From contig OX439049.1 of assembly GCA_949317995.1 (NCBI GenBank), positions 14,508,395 to 14,572,394 on the forward strand: a DNA stretch of 64,000 bases. The letters are read 5' to 3'. Below are positions 31,984-43,356 of the stretch, in pieces. The notes below the pieces were generated by a model, which was given only the letters and a program-made list of their open reading frames with translations, did no database searches and was not told where the DNA came from. The position numbers were made by a program, and so were the translations under genes. This DNA comes from Acholoe squamosa. Its lineage: Eukaryota > Annelida > Polychaeta > Phyllodocida > Polynoidae. Within the stretch, counting starts at the first letter, position 1; each line of letters opens with the position of its first letter.

Positions 31984-33674
31984 TTATGATTTCTTAGTGG
32001 TTGAATTAGACCTCAGGAGTCCTGTAAATAGAATTTGGCTTTCTTTCCTGTATATATGCCTTTATCTCACGATTCTGTCCTCTACAGTGCTTTTTTGCTC
32101 ATAACCCCAGTTCCTTATCCAGCCATAACGCACTCTCAGACCTTTTCTTCATCTTCAAGAAGGTGCTAGTTTCAATCTGGACATGTTAATAAATTGGTGA
32201 AGCATACAAAGTCAACTGCGGGGTCGTGGATTATTAACCCATAAACCCACTAGTGCTGTCTCATAACATGGATTAAACGCTAATTGTTGCACAACGCCCT
32301 CCCCACCCCCCCCCCCCCACCCAGACATACACACAAACAGTCATTGGGGATTAACTCACCTCTTGGGACAATCAATGATGCTGTGAATATATGCTATTCA
32401 AACAAGTCATCAGATGTTGTGTGCACTGTATAATTTATTACAAGAACATGTTCACTAGGCAATATGTGAATACATGCCTTTCCATATCATCTATGGCTAT
32501 ATTTATTAGCCAATCGAAAAATATCTGAAAATTGATCTCGGGGTCCAACGCATAACTGCGAGTAACCTGAGTCATAATACAACACTATGCACAAATATTA
32601 CTCAACATGCCCAAACATAACCAGTCAACTCATACACCGGTCATACCTAAGTGCTGGATTACTTATTCAGAGAGCATTTACTACTAGCGTGGTTATACAC
32701 AGTGCATAGAATGACAAGGAGTGCAAAATTATGATGGATGCCATGCAATCAAAATACATAATGTTGCATGGGGTTATTACTGGTGCTTACATCTATGATA
32801 GCCAAGTCATAGGGTTCAGACCCATTAATTCCCATAAATAGTACATCCCAGTGGAGGCATATTTGCTCTATGGTAGGATAATGACTGCCTTTAGCCTGTT
32901 ATACATGTGTATACCATCATAAGGGGAGCCATATAAATGGGATATCGTAAATGCAGATTTTTACATAGGTTCTCTTACTTAAGTCTATAACACAGTGAAT
33001 TGATATGTGAGGTTTCATAGATGCCATGTGGAATTACCAGTCAGGATATTCAGGATCATGGTCTATCCATCCAATGATATACAATCTGTATAGATCTCCT
33101 GACCCTCAGGGCAAGTAGTAAACCTTGACCCTGACCGATCCTGTGAATCTTTGTGTATGCATCCTCTTCTTTCCTCATTTTATGAAATGAATACAAAAGG
33201 AGAAGGTTACAGGAAAGAATATCGTTTAAAATGCAATGAATAGTAGCTTTCCATAGCTTTCCCATAGAGAAGAAAAGGGAGAAATCAGCATGGGCATACC
33301 AACCCAAGCACATAGGCCTCAGACCGTTTTGCCTAATGACGGATGAAAGAATCAGACAGTAAGGAATATGCCTTCAAAAACCTTCAAAAACAGAGGGAAT
33401 GAGTTCCTGATGTCTGGACTTAAAAAAAGAGAGCTCTGCTAAGGCTAGAAAAATAAGACTGGGAAGATGAACAGAGGCAAAAAGTGACAAGTGCTGATGG
33501 GAAACTGGCAGAGACATAAAAGGTTGGGGGGTGGGGCTGTGAGAAAGAAGACACCCTGTAGGATTTTGACATGTCTGACAGTGAGGTAATGTGTTCCCTT
33601 TAAGGACTACATAGTGACTTAAATTCTATCTTCATTTGTCATAATGTTAATGTACCTCTCCATTGTACGTGACC
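31984..33674. other. non-coding stretch, nothing recognised
   Basis: Only a C-run near 32305 stands out. No exon-like frame or family repeat. Confidence 0.35.
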
Positions 33675-33777
33675 TGGTAGTGTTGCATCACACAGCCCCT
33701 GCTGGGGTGCATCAAACATCTAGGGTTGTCATGATACATGAATGTAGCCTTGGAGAATCACTCACCCTGGCGAGTTT
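33675..33777 (+). repeat. CATGATGCAT-family partial copy 9
   Basis: Contains AGGGTTGTCATGATACATGA, ATGTAGCCTTGGAG and CTCACCCTGGCGAG, the left arm and loop of the family. The right arm is missing. Confidence 0.55.
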
Positions 33778-34559
33778 AAAAATGTAGGTACAACTGGCTT
33801 TCTATGTCCCTCACTGCCTCTTTGTATCTCTTTATTTCCTCCTTTTCATCTTTAGGACACCAGGGGCGCGGGAGACTTCTATTAGGGATCCAGAGATCTT
33901 TACTTCACTGTGAGAGAACTGGGAGACGTAACCTTAGTACCCCTCTGTAATAAGGACCTTTTTCGCAGATCTTGTCACCTTGGTGTCTTTGGGTGATCGC
34001 AGAAAAAAAAGGACTGAGGGTAGTTTAACCCTGAGCCACACCCTTTTCACGTAGAATTCGCCCTATTCAGTGAGCTTAAAATCAGTGTCGTGCTGAATCA
34101 ACATTCTCAAATGCTTGTTTATTGTCTGTATTACAACTACTTATATTTTAAGGTACAGTACTGAAAAGTTGCTCAGGAGGGTGTTGCTCCTATAGTAAAA
34201 GGAAGAGCTGGCTAAAATGCCCTTGTTTCCAGTCCTTTCTTTTTATGTAGCTATAACTTGTCCCTTTTGTTGCTCACAAGTGGACATTAAAGTAGGGTAC
34301 TCAAAGGGGATTTGAGTATGTCCTTAGTTGGGAGAAGTCAGTCAGTATAATAAATAATAGAGTGTGTGACATGAGTAGGTACCTGATAGTGCAGCTCTCT
34401 CTGTTTTAAACAAGGCAGGTGACTTTTCAGACTAATGTGGTGAGTGCAAGTTGAATGGTGAAGCAGAGCGTGACTTCTTTTGAAAAGAGGGTACCTACTG
34501 ACAGCTCATTTTACCATAGGAACAACAGGCTCCAGCCTCTACAAACCTTAGAGTAAAAC
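33778..34559. other. non-coding stretch, nothing recognised
   Basis: No exon-like frame, family repeat or motif cluster was noticed. Confidence 0.3.
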
Positions 34560-34569
34560 ACAGTCTCTC

Positions 34570-34827
34570 ATTTGACTTTATGATATCTCCCCACAGCTAT
34601 CCACCCTTTAGAACACTACTTAAGTATTCATGGGCTTCCCTAGTCCACTTAAAAGGGTCTATATCTCCTCTTTCCTATCCCCTTGGATGTGTGTGGTGCA
34701 CACATGCGCGGGCACCGACACATTTCTCTGTGAAATTGTGTAATGTCGTTCTCGCCATGAATATGACCTTAGCTGTCGAAATGGCGTTAAACATCTATTA
34801 CTCACTCACTCACTCACTCACTCACTA
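34570..34827 (+). mobile_element. SINE-like retroposon with (ACTC)n tail
   Basis: The right end reads CTGTCGAAATGGCGTTAAAC and then a short linker and about six ACTC units (about 34800-34827). A GGCGTTAAAC motif followed by an ACTC-type tail is a common 3' end of SINEs in mollusc genomes. The left limit is uncertain; no clear tRNA-like boxes could be fixed. This is the main hint to organism type, and it is weak. Confidence 0.5.
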
Positions 34828-35385
34828 AGTATTCATAGTCCTGCCGATGTGCCAATCAGTAGTCAGATTTAAAAAGATGAATAATAACAGCTGCAGGCAG
34901 GGGAAGGTATGAATAATCACCACGCAATGCAAGAGGCAGCTTCAAAAACTCAATTAAACGCTGCCGTGGTCTGTGTAGGCGTGTCTAAACAACTCCTGAA
35001 GAAGTAAGGTTATCAAAGAATCTCTCTCGGCTTCATATTCTTATTCTACCTTCAGATCTGTTAATGATAATAGAGGTGATACTATATCAGTCATTAGCCG
35101 TGAATGATTTTGCTCTTACTTTGTCTCAGGTGTGTGTTACAGGATGTGAATTTTATATCATTCACTTAATGCATGACTTGACCAATTCATCTGCATCTAA
35201 TCATCAGTCATAAAACAGATCAGTGCTCTGATTATCATCATTTAGTTCGGCCAGTTTGGTTCAGTAAGCTGAACTTTGACTTTTACTCCATTTAATCAAA
35301 AACCTCAAGTGTGTTGATACATTACAGTGGAGCCTCATCGCCTTATGTTCTGTTGCAACGAACATTTACCTTCACTTTGTTGGTT
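34828..35385. other. non-coding stretch, nothing recognised
   Basis: No exon-like frame or family-level repeat was noticed. The sequence includes a CAGCTG E-box near 34890 and mixed AT-rich DNA. Confidence 0.3.
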
Positions 35386-35728
35386 GCATGTGCCTTGGTG
35401 CATGTATCATGATAGCAAATCAAGATGTATTCTGGCTAAATATGCCGTCCTTAAAGGATTATTTCTGCCTTACCACCAGAGATGACAAGATTCTCATTCT
35501 CTCCTTTTGTTATCTGTCAGTTTGCCATAAGCATCCTGACCGCAAATGCAATAATGAACCTTGTAAATGCTATGTAATATGTCTAGATACCATACCCTTT
35601 GTTGAGCATGATGCATGGATGCAGCCCTGGTGTATCTAATTGCCAGGGTTGCATCCATGCATCATGGCCGCAAAACGAGGTTGATACACTCATAAAGGGT
35701 CCTTATGATGCATAAAGGCATTATGTAG
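35386..35728 (+). repeat. CATGATGCAT-family copy 10 (split)
   Basis: 35386-35460 holds CCTTGGTGCATGTATCATGA and ends near CCTTAAAGG. 35597-35728 holds GAGCATGATGCATGGATGCA, GCCCTGGTG, then CCAGGGTTGCATCCATGCAT. The central stem is well preserved. The interval 35461-35596 is not family sequence and may be an insertion or the gap between two copies. Confidence 0.65.
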
Positions 35729-36097
35729 CCCCAAACAGGGGTAATGAATGACATCTCCTTCAGCAGGTGTTGCGCATAAATACATCACCCCCTACATGTA
35801 TAGGAGGAACTGACAGAACACATTTAGTGTTCGAAAGACCTTCCTACAGCCAATATCCCCCACACTGAAGGCCCACACTACACACAGAGAAACCCATCAC
35901 ATCCTGCCTACCTCATATACAGCTCATATATAACCAGGTAGGGGCCTATCTATCAGCACTGATTGTTAGTCTGTATTCTGAAAAGCTTACTGATAAGAGG
36001 TAGAGTAGTATACAATAGAGACTGTTACGTTGTCAGTATATCTTCTGCACATGTAGGAAATGACACGAGCAAGGCTGTCGTATGAGGGCAATTTGGT

Positions 36098-36321
36098 GTT
36101 AACCCATTAAGTGATGGGTGCGGCAGAAATGCACGATACCATTAAGTGATACCTCACTGAGATGCATGGATGCAGTGCTGGTGAGTCTACTTACCAGGGT
36201 TGCACATATAAGGGTCAGAATGATGCTGCAATACAGTGCTGGTCAGTAGACTCACCAAGAATGCATTGGCGCATCACGATTACCATGGAGCACAATGCAC
36301 CATAGAAACCTAAATGGTTAG
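36098..36321 (+). repeat. CATGATGCAT-family copy 11
   Basis: Begins TTAACCCATTAAGTGATGGG and ends CCTAAATGGTTAGG. Contains GATGCATGGATGCAGTGCTG, GTCAGAATGATGC and TGCATTGGCGCATCACGA. Confidence 0.65.
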
Positions 36322-36738
36322 GACTCATTGCTTGGCGAAGTTATTTGGTTGTACCATCCACTGATGAATTCACAGAGTTAGGCAGCATTCTAGATTGTCT
36401 TCTGATTGACATTAATACAAGAGGGCAGAATGATGGACTGAATGAGAATAAACTTTGAGTTAGATTACTTTCGGAGGGAGATGGATAATCAGTAGTTATG
36501 AAGGCCACTTGTATCTGCGTGCATAGGGTAGGTAAACCACGTGATGTTCATCCCACAAAATATCTCTTTCGCCAACTTACTGATGAGCATTGGATCGACC
36601 AGGTGATAATGGTGGTTGAGAAGCAAATCTAATTTTATAGCCAATTTGTCGGGTGAAAGTCTCAAGGTTAACTTCTCCTATGTACAAGAATGAAATGACA
36701 GTCTGCATTACAAGCTGCAGAGTTAAGTGTATTAACTA

Positions 36739-36876
36739 GGGAGTATTCAACAATTATGTCACCGGTATTTAGGCATTTTTCAGGACCCACCCCCTTGTCA
36801 CTGTTTTTGTATGGAACATATAGAGGAACCCAAAGACCCCCACCCCCAAGCAGTGACGTAATTGTTGAACGCTCCC
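36739..36876. mobile_element. 138-bp MITE, GGGAGYRTTCAAC ends, CTA duplication
   Basis: The left end GGGAGTATTCAACAATTATG and the reverse complement of the right end GGGAGCGTTCAACAATTACG agree over about 25 bp. CTA flanks both sides (36736-36738 and 36877-36879). The first ten bases resemble the ends of the 3.4-kb element at 4361 (GGGAGTGTTC), and both have 3-bp duplications, suggesting one superfamily. Confidence 0.85.
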
Positions 36877-36939
36877 CTACCTGTGTACTATTTAAGTACC
36901 TCGGTACTAACCATACGCCACATTGGATTTGGTAACCAT

Positions 36940-37170
36940 GGCACTAAGTACTGCAGTATTAAGGGTATACATGTATGCATTGCCCTACCACCACCCAGTT
37001 GGACCAACTCATCAAGGGTACTTAGTGCCACAGCAATAAGGGCCGGTATACCTGTATGTACCACCCCTGCACCACCTAGTGGTACCCAGGGTACTAAATG
37101 TTGCAGGGTTAAGGATATACATGTTTGCACTATGTTAATGATATTCCTGACACTGTGTATTCCACCCATA
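36940..37170 (+). repeat. imperfect tandem repeat, about 80-bp unit, about three copies
   Basis: A block running TAAGGGTATACATGTATGCA then a C-rich stretch then GGGTACTTAG recurs as TAAGGGCCGGTATACCTGTATG and GTTAAGGATATACATGTTTG. It causes the overlapping frames on both strands (36862-37200). Confidence 0.55.
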
Positions 37171-37732
37171 CAGAAGCCAAACCAGTGGTTCCTGGGGTAA
37201 TAAGTACTGCAACCTCCACCTGCTCACGTGACCCTGAGGTGACCTCCACCTTGATGCATACCAGGAGCAGCTCTCGTGCAGCACCAGGTGATCAGAAGAC
37301 CAAAGAGCGCCTGTGCAATACCCTCACAACAGGTGCAACCTGGAGCTAGAAGTGGGATGTGAGAGGGGTGGGGTGGGTGGGGGGGGGGTAAGCGGAGGGA
37401 TTGTGGAGTATTTTTGACTGTAGAGGAGCAAGTAAGAGAACTGAGGCACAGTGCAGCATAGGTAAGAGATCTTTGACCATGCATAGATGTATGCTTGCTG
37501 AGTTCATCAATATAAACCCCTCAATGCTTGGCATGGTGCACCAGGGCTAGTAATGTATGACTGCTGACGTGCTTGTTCACCTACAATCCATTGGAACATC
37601 ATGGCCATGAACAAGGAAGATGAAAGCATGGAGACATCATCATGAGAGGGGGGGGGGTATGGAAGGAAGTAGGGATAGGGAAGCTGGAAGATAGATTTAT
37701 AAGAAGGGAAAGCCAAAATGGCGATGATGCCG

Positions 37733-37733
<1 letters not shown>

Positions 37734-37784
<51 letters not shown>

Positions 37785-37921
37785 CAGAGACAGACAGAGA
37801 CAGAGAGAGAGAGAGGGAGACAGAGAGAGAGGGAAACAGAGAGACAGAGAGAGACAGAGAGAGACAGAGAGAGAGACAGACAGACAGAGAGAGACAGAGA
37901 GAGAGAGACAGACAGACAGAT
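37734..37921 (+). repeat. (GA)n / (GACA)n compound microsatellite
   Basis: A long run of GA units followed by mixed GAGACAGA and GACA units. Frames read as RERERE / DRERQRE or SLSLCLS repeats are artefacts. Confidence 0.95.
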
Positions 37922-38046
37922 GTGTACATTTAAGAGTAAGAGGGGGATAAAGGGAAGGATGTATCATTTCTATGGCAGTGCTGAGAGATTGAGGTACAGT
38001 GAGGCGGCAGTTATGGTAGAAGATGAGAGGAAGTCAGATCCCTGGA

Positions 38047-38115
38047 AAGTGGTGGTGGTGGTGGTGGTGGGGGGTGATGGGGGTGTAGGTACAGCAGGGG
38101 TAGTTGTAGGGGTAG
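38047..38115 (+). repeat. GGT/GTG-rich simple repeat
   Basis: Starts with about seven GTG units and continues as a degenerate G/T-rich stretch. Confidence 0.7.
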
Positions 38116-38259
38116 GGGGGTAAGGTGAGGGTGTCATATAAGGACACCTTCAGTATTGACAGGTGCATGCAGGTGTACACTTTTACACCTTGATGAACAC
38201 TGCCCCGGTGGTGATGTACCACCATACATACATATGTATAGGGAACAGAGCCATTCCTG

Positions 38260-38320
38260 TATGGAGGTGGCCATCTTGAAATTAGTTATGTATCTGCCCC
38301 CTGACGGCCATCTTGGATCT
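38260..38320. promoter_or_regulatory. two YY1-like sites
   Basis: GGCCATCTTGAAAT and GGCCATCTTGGATC lie about 40 bp apart; the reverse complement CAAGATGGCC is a YY1-type core. Could be chance or part of an unrecognised repeat. Confidence 0.25.
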
Positions 38321-38868
38321 GGCTGAGGGTTGTGGGTAATCTCTTATCTTCCCCTCCACCCATAGAAAACAATGGGAATTGATAAGACTGATAAGCTACC
38401 CCTGCCTCTATCTTAATTACCTTAAGTACCTGTCCATTGTTTTATGTGCAAATGGAGGGGATTAGCCTGATAGGGAGACACTGGCTTGGTTTTACTCAGC
38501 CTGGATTACATGTGCCCTCTAAGAAAACTTTTAAAATTTAATTTCTTTTGTACTCAAAGTACTAAGTCTATATAAAGCTTAACGTTTAAAGTATTTGCTA
38601 TCCAAAGGTATAGATAGTTAGAATATAGCTTCATATAGACTATTAGGAAGGGCCAAACAAAGTAAACTGTGCAAAGAGGCCAACTGCTGATCTAGCCCCC
38701 GACTAAATGAGCCACCTAGCTAATTTGTTTGGTACTAACAATTGCTCTCTTCCCTTTGATATAAGTGCGCATGCAGACAGGAAGGTATAGCAGGTGAAAG
38801 GGTTCTTCCTTCCGATTGCCTGCTCACAAATGTTAAGACCAAACAATCAGAGTCACATAGGTCTATCT

Positions 38869-39062
38869 TACCCTTTTATAACAAGGGTTCTGATGCATTC
38901 ACAGTATCTCCTCGTATAGCCTCTTGGTGTATCTTCTGCTTGGGGGAATTGTATGGCCGAAGGAGCCAGTAGACTGAGTATTGGGCGTACCCTTTTGTAT
39001 CAAAGGCTCTGATGACTTTACGTACAGTATCTATTCGTATAGCCTCTTGATGCATCATCAAT
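38869..39062 (+). repeat. tandem duplication, about 120-bp unit
   Basis: TACCCTTTTATAACAAGGGT through GTATAGCCTCTTGGTG recurs as TACCCTTTTGTATCAAAGGC through GTATAGCCTCTTGATG. Both copies end in a GATGCAT-like motif. The frame at 38876-39061 spans it. Confidence 0.6.
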
Positions 39063-39164
39063 ACAGTACTAAAGTGTCATGCTGAAGGTTTGGCCAAAAG
39101 AAATTTAATCGAGGACGAACATGTATAAAATCCCTCTGATAGAACAGTAAAGGCCATGCATGGC

Positions 39165-39327
39165 AGTGGCGGATATAGAGAGGGGGGGGGGGAACGCACG
39201 CGCACTCCCCTTTTCCCAGTACTGAAGAGTTTAATTACATTTTTGGACCCCAAAATTTAGTAAAAAATAGGGGTGCGCCCACAGCTTTTGAGCCGCCCCC
39301 TCCTTTTACAGATCCTGGATCCGCCAC
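39165..39327. mobile_element. 163-bp hAT-like MITE, 8-bp duplication TGCATGGC
   Basis: The left end AGTGGCGGATATAG and right end CTGGATCCGCCAC are inverted. TGCATGGC occurs at 39157-39164 and 39328-39335. (C)AGTGGCGGATCC-type ends with an 8-bp duplication are typical of hAT-derived MITEs. The G-run and C-rich interior is also typical. Confidence 0.8.
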
Positions 39328-39719
39328 TGCATGGCCAGATACGTTTTTTTACCGTGCTGACAAATAATTCAACAGTAGAATACATTAGAGAATTCTGCAT
39401 TGCAATGAAACGTGGACACTTTGAGTTGTAACCACTGTGCACGTTGTATCTTTTTGAGCCAATAAGAATGCATTTGACAATACAAAACGGTTCTCAGTAG
39501 CGCCACTGGATTTATTCAGAGGGTAGATTAATAGACGTAGAATAACCTGAAAACGTCCACATACCTTTAAATGTTCATTATCACACAGGGGCTATTGAAA
39601 TTAACCCAGTGTTGTATCAACATTCCCAATTGGTTGATTAGCATTGAATTAAATGGTTGACAATGTTGATTTAGCATCAATAGATTTGACGTCTCAGGAT
39701 ATGTGGACTTCCAATGTTA

Positions 39720-39815
39720 CCCAATCAGCAATGGAGCATTGGGCCAAGCTTGGCCATGCTTGGCCCAGTATAAGCCAACATTGGCCCAATACAAGCCGGC
39801 ATTGGCCCAATATAT
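39720..39815 (+). repeat. short TTGGCCCA / GCTTGGCC repeat
   Basis: Four to six degenerate units such as GCATTGGGCCAAGCTTGGCC, GCTTGGCCCAGTATAAGCC, CATTGGCCCAATACAAGCC and CATTGGCCCAATATA. AGCCAACATTGGCCCAATA suggests a unit of about 22 bp. Confidence 0.65.
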
Positions 39816-40511
39816 CCTTGCTACCTGTGTAATCTCTCCTCATGATGATCCAGTAAGGGTACACCATATAAATGTTTGATATGTATCAATTGAAATGCTA
39901 TTAACGACTACGACATAATCCATAAACTATTATACACAGCTGTTCGCTTTGTGATACTAACGGGCAATAGTGGTGCATAAATCAACCATTTTAGAGACAG
40001 ATATTAATACAATGCAAACTAATGTTTTTATGATCTAAATCATGCGGGTGTGCATTCATAATGCACTGAAAAAAAAACAACAACCAAAAAACAACGCTCT
40101 TAAAATAACAATGGTTCTCTGTCACATTCTGGATAAAGTTTTCATGGTTATTTTCACAAAGGTTCCTCATGCGTTTCTGTACTGTTTTCTGGGGCTTTAT
40201 CGTAGAAGTTACTCTACGTCACTGTATCACAAATGTGGTGTTTCAGAGAACAGTTTATGGAGAATCAACAGTTATTTCTTAGAATGCCATGCAAAGAAAA
40301 TACTTTATATCAACTTTTCAATGACAAAAAAAGAATCCCATTTATAACTGCAGGTTACCTGTTAACAGAGCAGTTTGGATATCTAAATAGATCTGGTATT
40401 TACCATAGACGGCATACCTGTTTAGTGGTTTCCCTGTATAACCTATTGACGTATTGGTTGTAGAGAGAGGGGCGGCTTAGTAAGCACATTATATCCTGAT
40501 CAATATATATA

Positions 40512-40769
40512 GTTAAACCTTTAAGGGCCGCATGGTACCTCCTTACTAGTCACGATGCAATAATGCACCACTGGTGAGTAGCTCACCAGCATTGCATCTG
40601 TACATCATGCTGACTCCCCGTAGGTATGTCAACTGTACAGGTTCTACATGATACCTATGTGTATCCCTTGCGAGTTAATCACTCGGGCTGAGTTCATGTA
40701 TCATGACAACCAATGGGCATGAATTCGCATGATGCATTAATGTGCTTTGTGACACCTATAGAGCTAAAC
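40512..40769 (+). repeat. palindromic CATGATGCAT dispersed repeat, copy 12
   Basis: Begins TTAAACCTTTAAGGGCCGC. Contains CACTGGTGAGTAGCTCACCA, CATCATGCTGACTCC, and GTATCATGACAACCAATGGG followed by GCATGATGCATTAATG. A near-complete copy with a changed right end. Confidence 0.75.
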
Positions 40770-42409
40770 GTAGCGCCAGGGCCACTCCCTTCTCTATTAC
40801 ACCCAATAACAGACTACACAACCTTCAGATCCATTCATGTTTTTGTTTCTGCAGCCAGTCATCACAAATAAAAACAGCAGATTTCAGCAAATATTTTGCT
40901 ATTCTGGACCCAGTGTAGGACAAAGTGTCTGGCTGTAGTGGCCGGTGAGAAACATGATTGAGAGTCACTGTGATTGGGGTGCATATAGCGGAAAATCGTG
41001 TTTGAGTTAGGAGTGGTTTGGGAAATTGCTGGTTCAATATTGGTCTGATGGGAGTTCTATGTTGCCATGGTCAGACTAGGCCGAATGAGCCTTGAAATAA
41101 GGAATATAAACTATATTTGGCCTGGGTTGTGTTTATTTTCAGCAGTGACTGTTTTTGATGCTCTGAAAGCTTTGCTATGAAATTATGTTCAAAATGTTTG
41201 AGTTCCGTGTAATTGAATGGAAGGGGAATTTTAATAGGACAAGTCATGCAAATGTCATTTAGAGATCTTGATGCCAGCAGAGGACAACCAGAAAGCCTGC
41301 CAAGAGCATTTTGTAGATAGTGCTATAGCATTTAACTCTCAGGGAACCGTGTATATTCCCCAGGAGGAAATTTCCTAATGCAGATAGAACATGACTATCC
41401 TAAAATCTAAACAGCACTTGCCGAAATGAAATGTCTTGTGAATCTCCTGGTATAAGACGTAATGTAATAAACACAGCAGTATAATGTTTCAGCTAGATTG
41501 ACAAAAGTCAACTGACTTAGAGTACTTAGACAGGACCAATGATAGCAATAGCAGTACCTCTAACTTATAACTTCACCCATTAAGACTACTATACTATCTC
41601 CATCCGATATATCTCCGTTTATACCATGGTTATCACATTGTTGAATGATTTTACAGTGCCGAGAGCGGATAATGAAGTTCGAATAGTATGCGCTAAATGA
41701 ACCCTTGTTGACACTTGGATTGAGATGACATGACAGCAAGTTGACATCAAAGTATTTAATTCGATATTAAAAAAACTATAGCAATAGGAGCTTAATGCGT
41801 ATAGAGGATGAATCTAGACATTATATTCTATCACCTACCTTTAATTTGCAATGATTTGACTTCTATATTTGACAAGATTGATGATAGAAAAATCGAATCC
41901 CCGGATATTTTCGCCATAATGTTGACTGCCTTGCAGATGGTTTGTTCATAGAGGCGAGACACAAGTTGTTACGTTGGCCTGAAGCCATTTTGCAAGGTAT
42001 GTGCACTACTTAGCAGCGGTTCTACTATGAAAATGCCTCTTGGACACACGCCGACGTAACATTTTACATCCAGGCAGTCCGGTCCAATCGCCGAGGGAGA
42101 CGCTCTGTTTTGAATCGAATCGGTGCTATCATCCATATAATATGTCTAATTTGAGTTTCATATCATATCCCATTATGGATTCTATATGAGCGGGACTTAA
42201 ATATCTATTCATAGGTTAAAGGATTATGTGAGAATAAGTCTATAAATGCTTTAAAGGAGGAAATTTCTTCATGGCACACCCAGCTTGGCAAACATACAAA
42301 TCCAAAATGGCCGAGGGACGGACCCATTGACTCGCAACAAATAACATTGGATTTGATGACTTTAAAAGGTACAAATATTTAATTCAATATTGGAAACCAT
42401 GGTATAAAC
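40770..42409. other. non-coding stretch with a possible inverted-repeat pair
   Basis: No exons seen. GTTTATACCATGGTT at 41620-41634 and AACCATGGTATAAAC at 42395-42409 are inverted copies about 790 bp apart, and TATTTAATTCRATATT occurs near both 41760 and 42380. This could be a decayed element, but arms of only about 15 bp are weak evidence. Confidence 0.3.
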
Positions 42410-42476
42410 ACCATAGTTGGGTTCACTCGGTGATTCTATCGTCTAGATAAGAATCACCTCGTGAACCCATAATGGT
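42410..42476. ncRNA. 67-nt hairpin, pre-miRNA-like
   Basis: The arm ACCATAGTTGGGTTCACTCG continuing GTGATTCTATC pairs with GATAAGAATCACCTCGTGAA continuing CCCATAATGGT, giving a stem of about 30 bp with small bulges and a GTCTA loop. Length and shape suit a microRNA precursor. A MITE remnant or a chance palindrome are alternatives. No seed family is recognised and no expression is known. Confidence 0.35.
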
Positions 42477-42868
42477 GAACTATGCCCTTAGTAAAGTCCA
42501 TTGTCAAGGGTTTGAACACATTTTGACAGAGAAAGAGTTTAAAGCATGTCTTCATCTTTTGAGATGTGTAAATTGCATATTATAAAGAACATACATACAG
42601 AGTTTCAAATACTACCTGGTTAGATGATTTTCCCTCCTAATAGATCTCATAGAGTGATGAAATGATGTCGCAGAATAATACAGAATGAAATCTAAGTCAA
42701 ATTGGAGAGAATTGGCCACTTACAGTAGCAATACTTGAGTCGTACTAAGCCTGCTCACCACCAGCTGTGACAGAGGAAAGACCATCTTCTGCCACTCACG
42801 CGGTTGAAGAACAGGAAATTACCCAATATCCGGTCTGGTGCCATCCAGTGGAAACTTTCTTGAAGATC

Positions 42869-43111
42869 ATTTAAGGGCCCATAGCACATTCATCCATTAA
42901 GTTCATTTGGTTGGCATGATGCATCAGTGCAGTCTCATTGCCAGCACTGCATTTGAGGCATCATGCTAACCCTACTGGGTTGATATCCTCCTGAAGGGTG
43001 GGCAGTTACTCAATGTAATGCTGGCGAGTATGATATACGCCAGCACTGCTTTGGTGCACTTTGCACCAAAAGCAAAAATGCTGAGTCATTATGCAACCCT
43101 TCAAGGGTTAA
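42869..43111 (+). repeat. palindromic CATGATGCAT dispersed repeat, copy 13
   Basis: Begins TTTAAGGGCCCATAGC and ends CAACCCTTCAAGGGTTAA. Contains TTGGCATGATGCATCAGTGC, AGCACTGCATTTGAGGCATC, CCCTACTGGGTTGAT and a second CGCCAGCACTGC block. Confidence 0.85.
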
Positions 43112-43356
43112 GTCACTTCTACTGATTTATCTTCATGTTTCTCACTACTCTGCCCACTTGTATGAGGTTAGGGAGCTGCCAAATAGGTTCTTTCTAGACA
43201 TTTGCCATCGAATTTAGATTGAATTCCAACTAAAATAGACAAAAGTGTCCCTTGCCAATAGAAATGACAAACAGTATTTATCAAGATATGGATGAAAGTT
43301 GATAAGGAAAGAGAGAAACAGAGATAGAGACACAGGCGAAGACAGTCAATCATACT

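Noticed and set aside
37507..37967. Long frames on both strands over the GA/GACA microsatellite
   Set aside because: Pure products of dinucleotide and tetranucleotide repeats (SLSLSLS or RERERER).
41620..42409. A 790-bp transposon bounded by inverted GTTTATACCATGGTT
   Set aside because: Arms are only about 15 bp and no target duplication is visible; noted in the region entry only.
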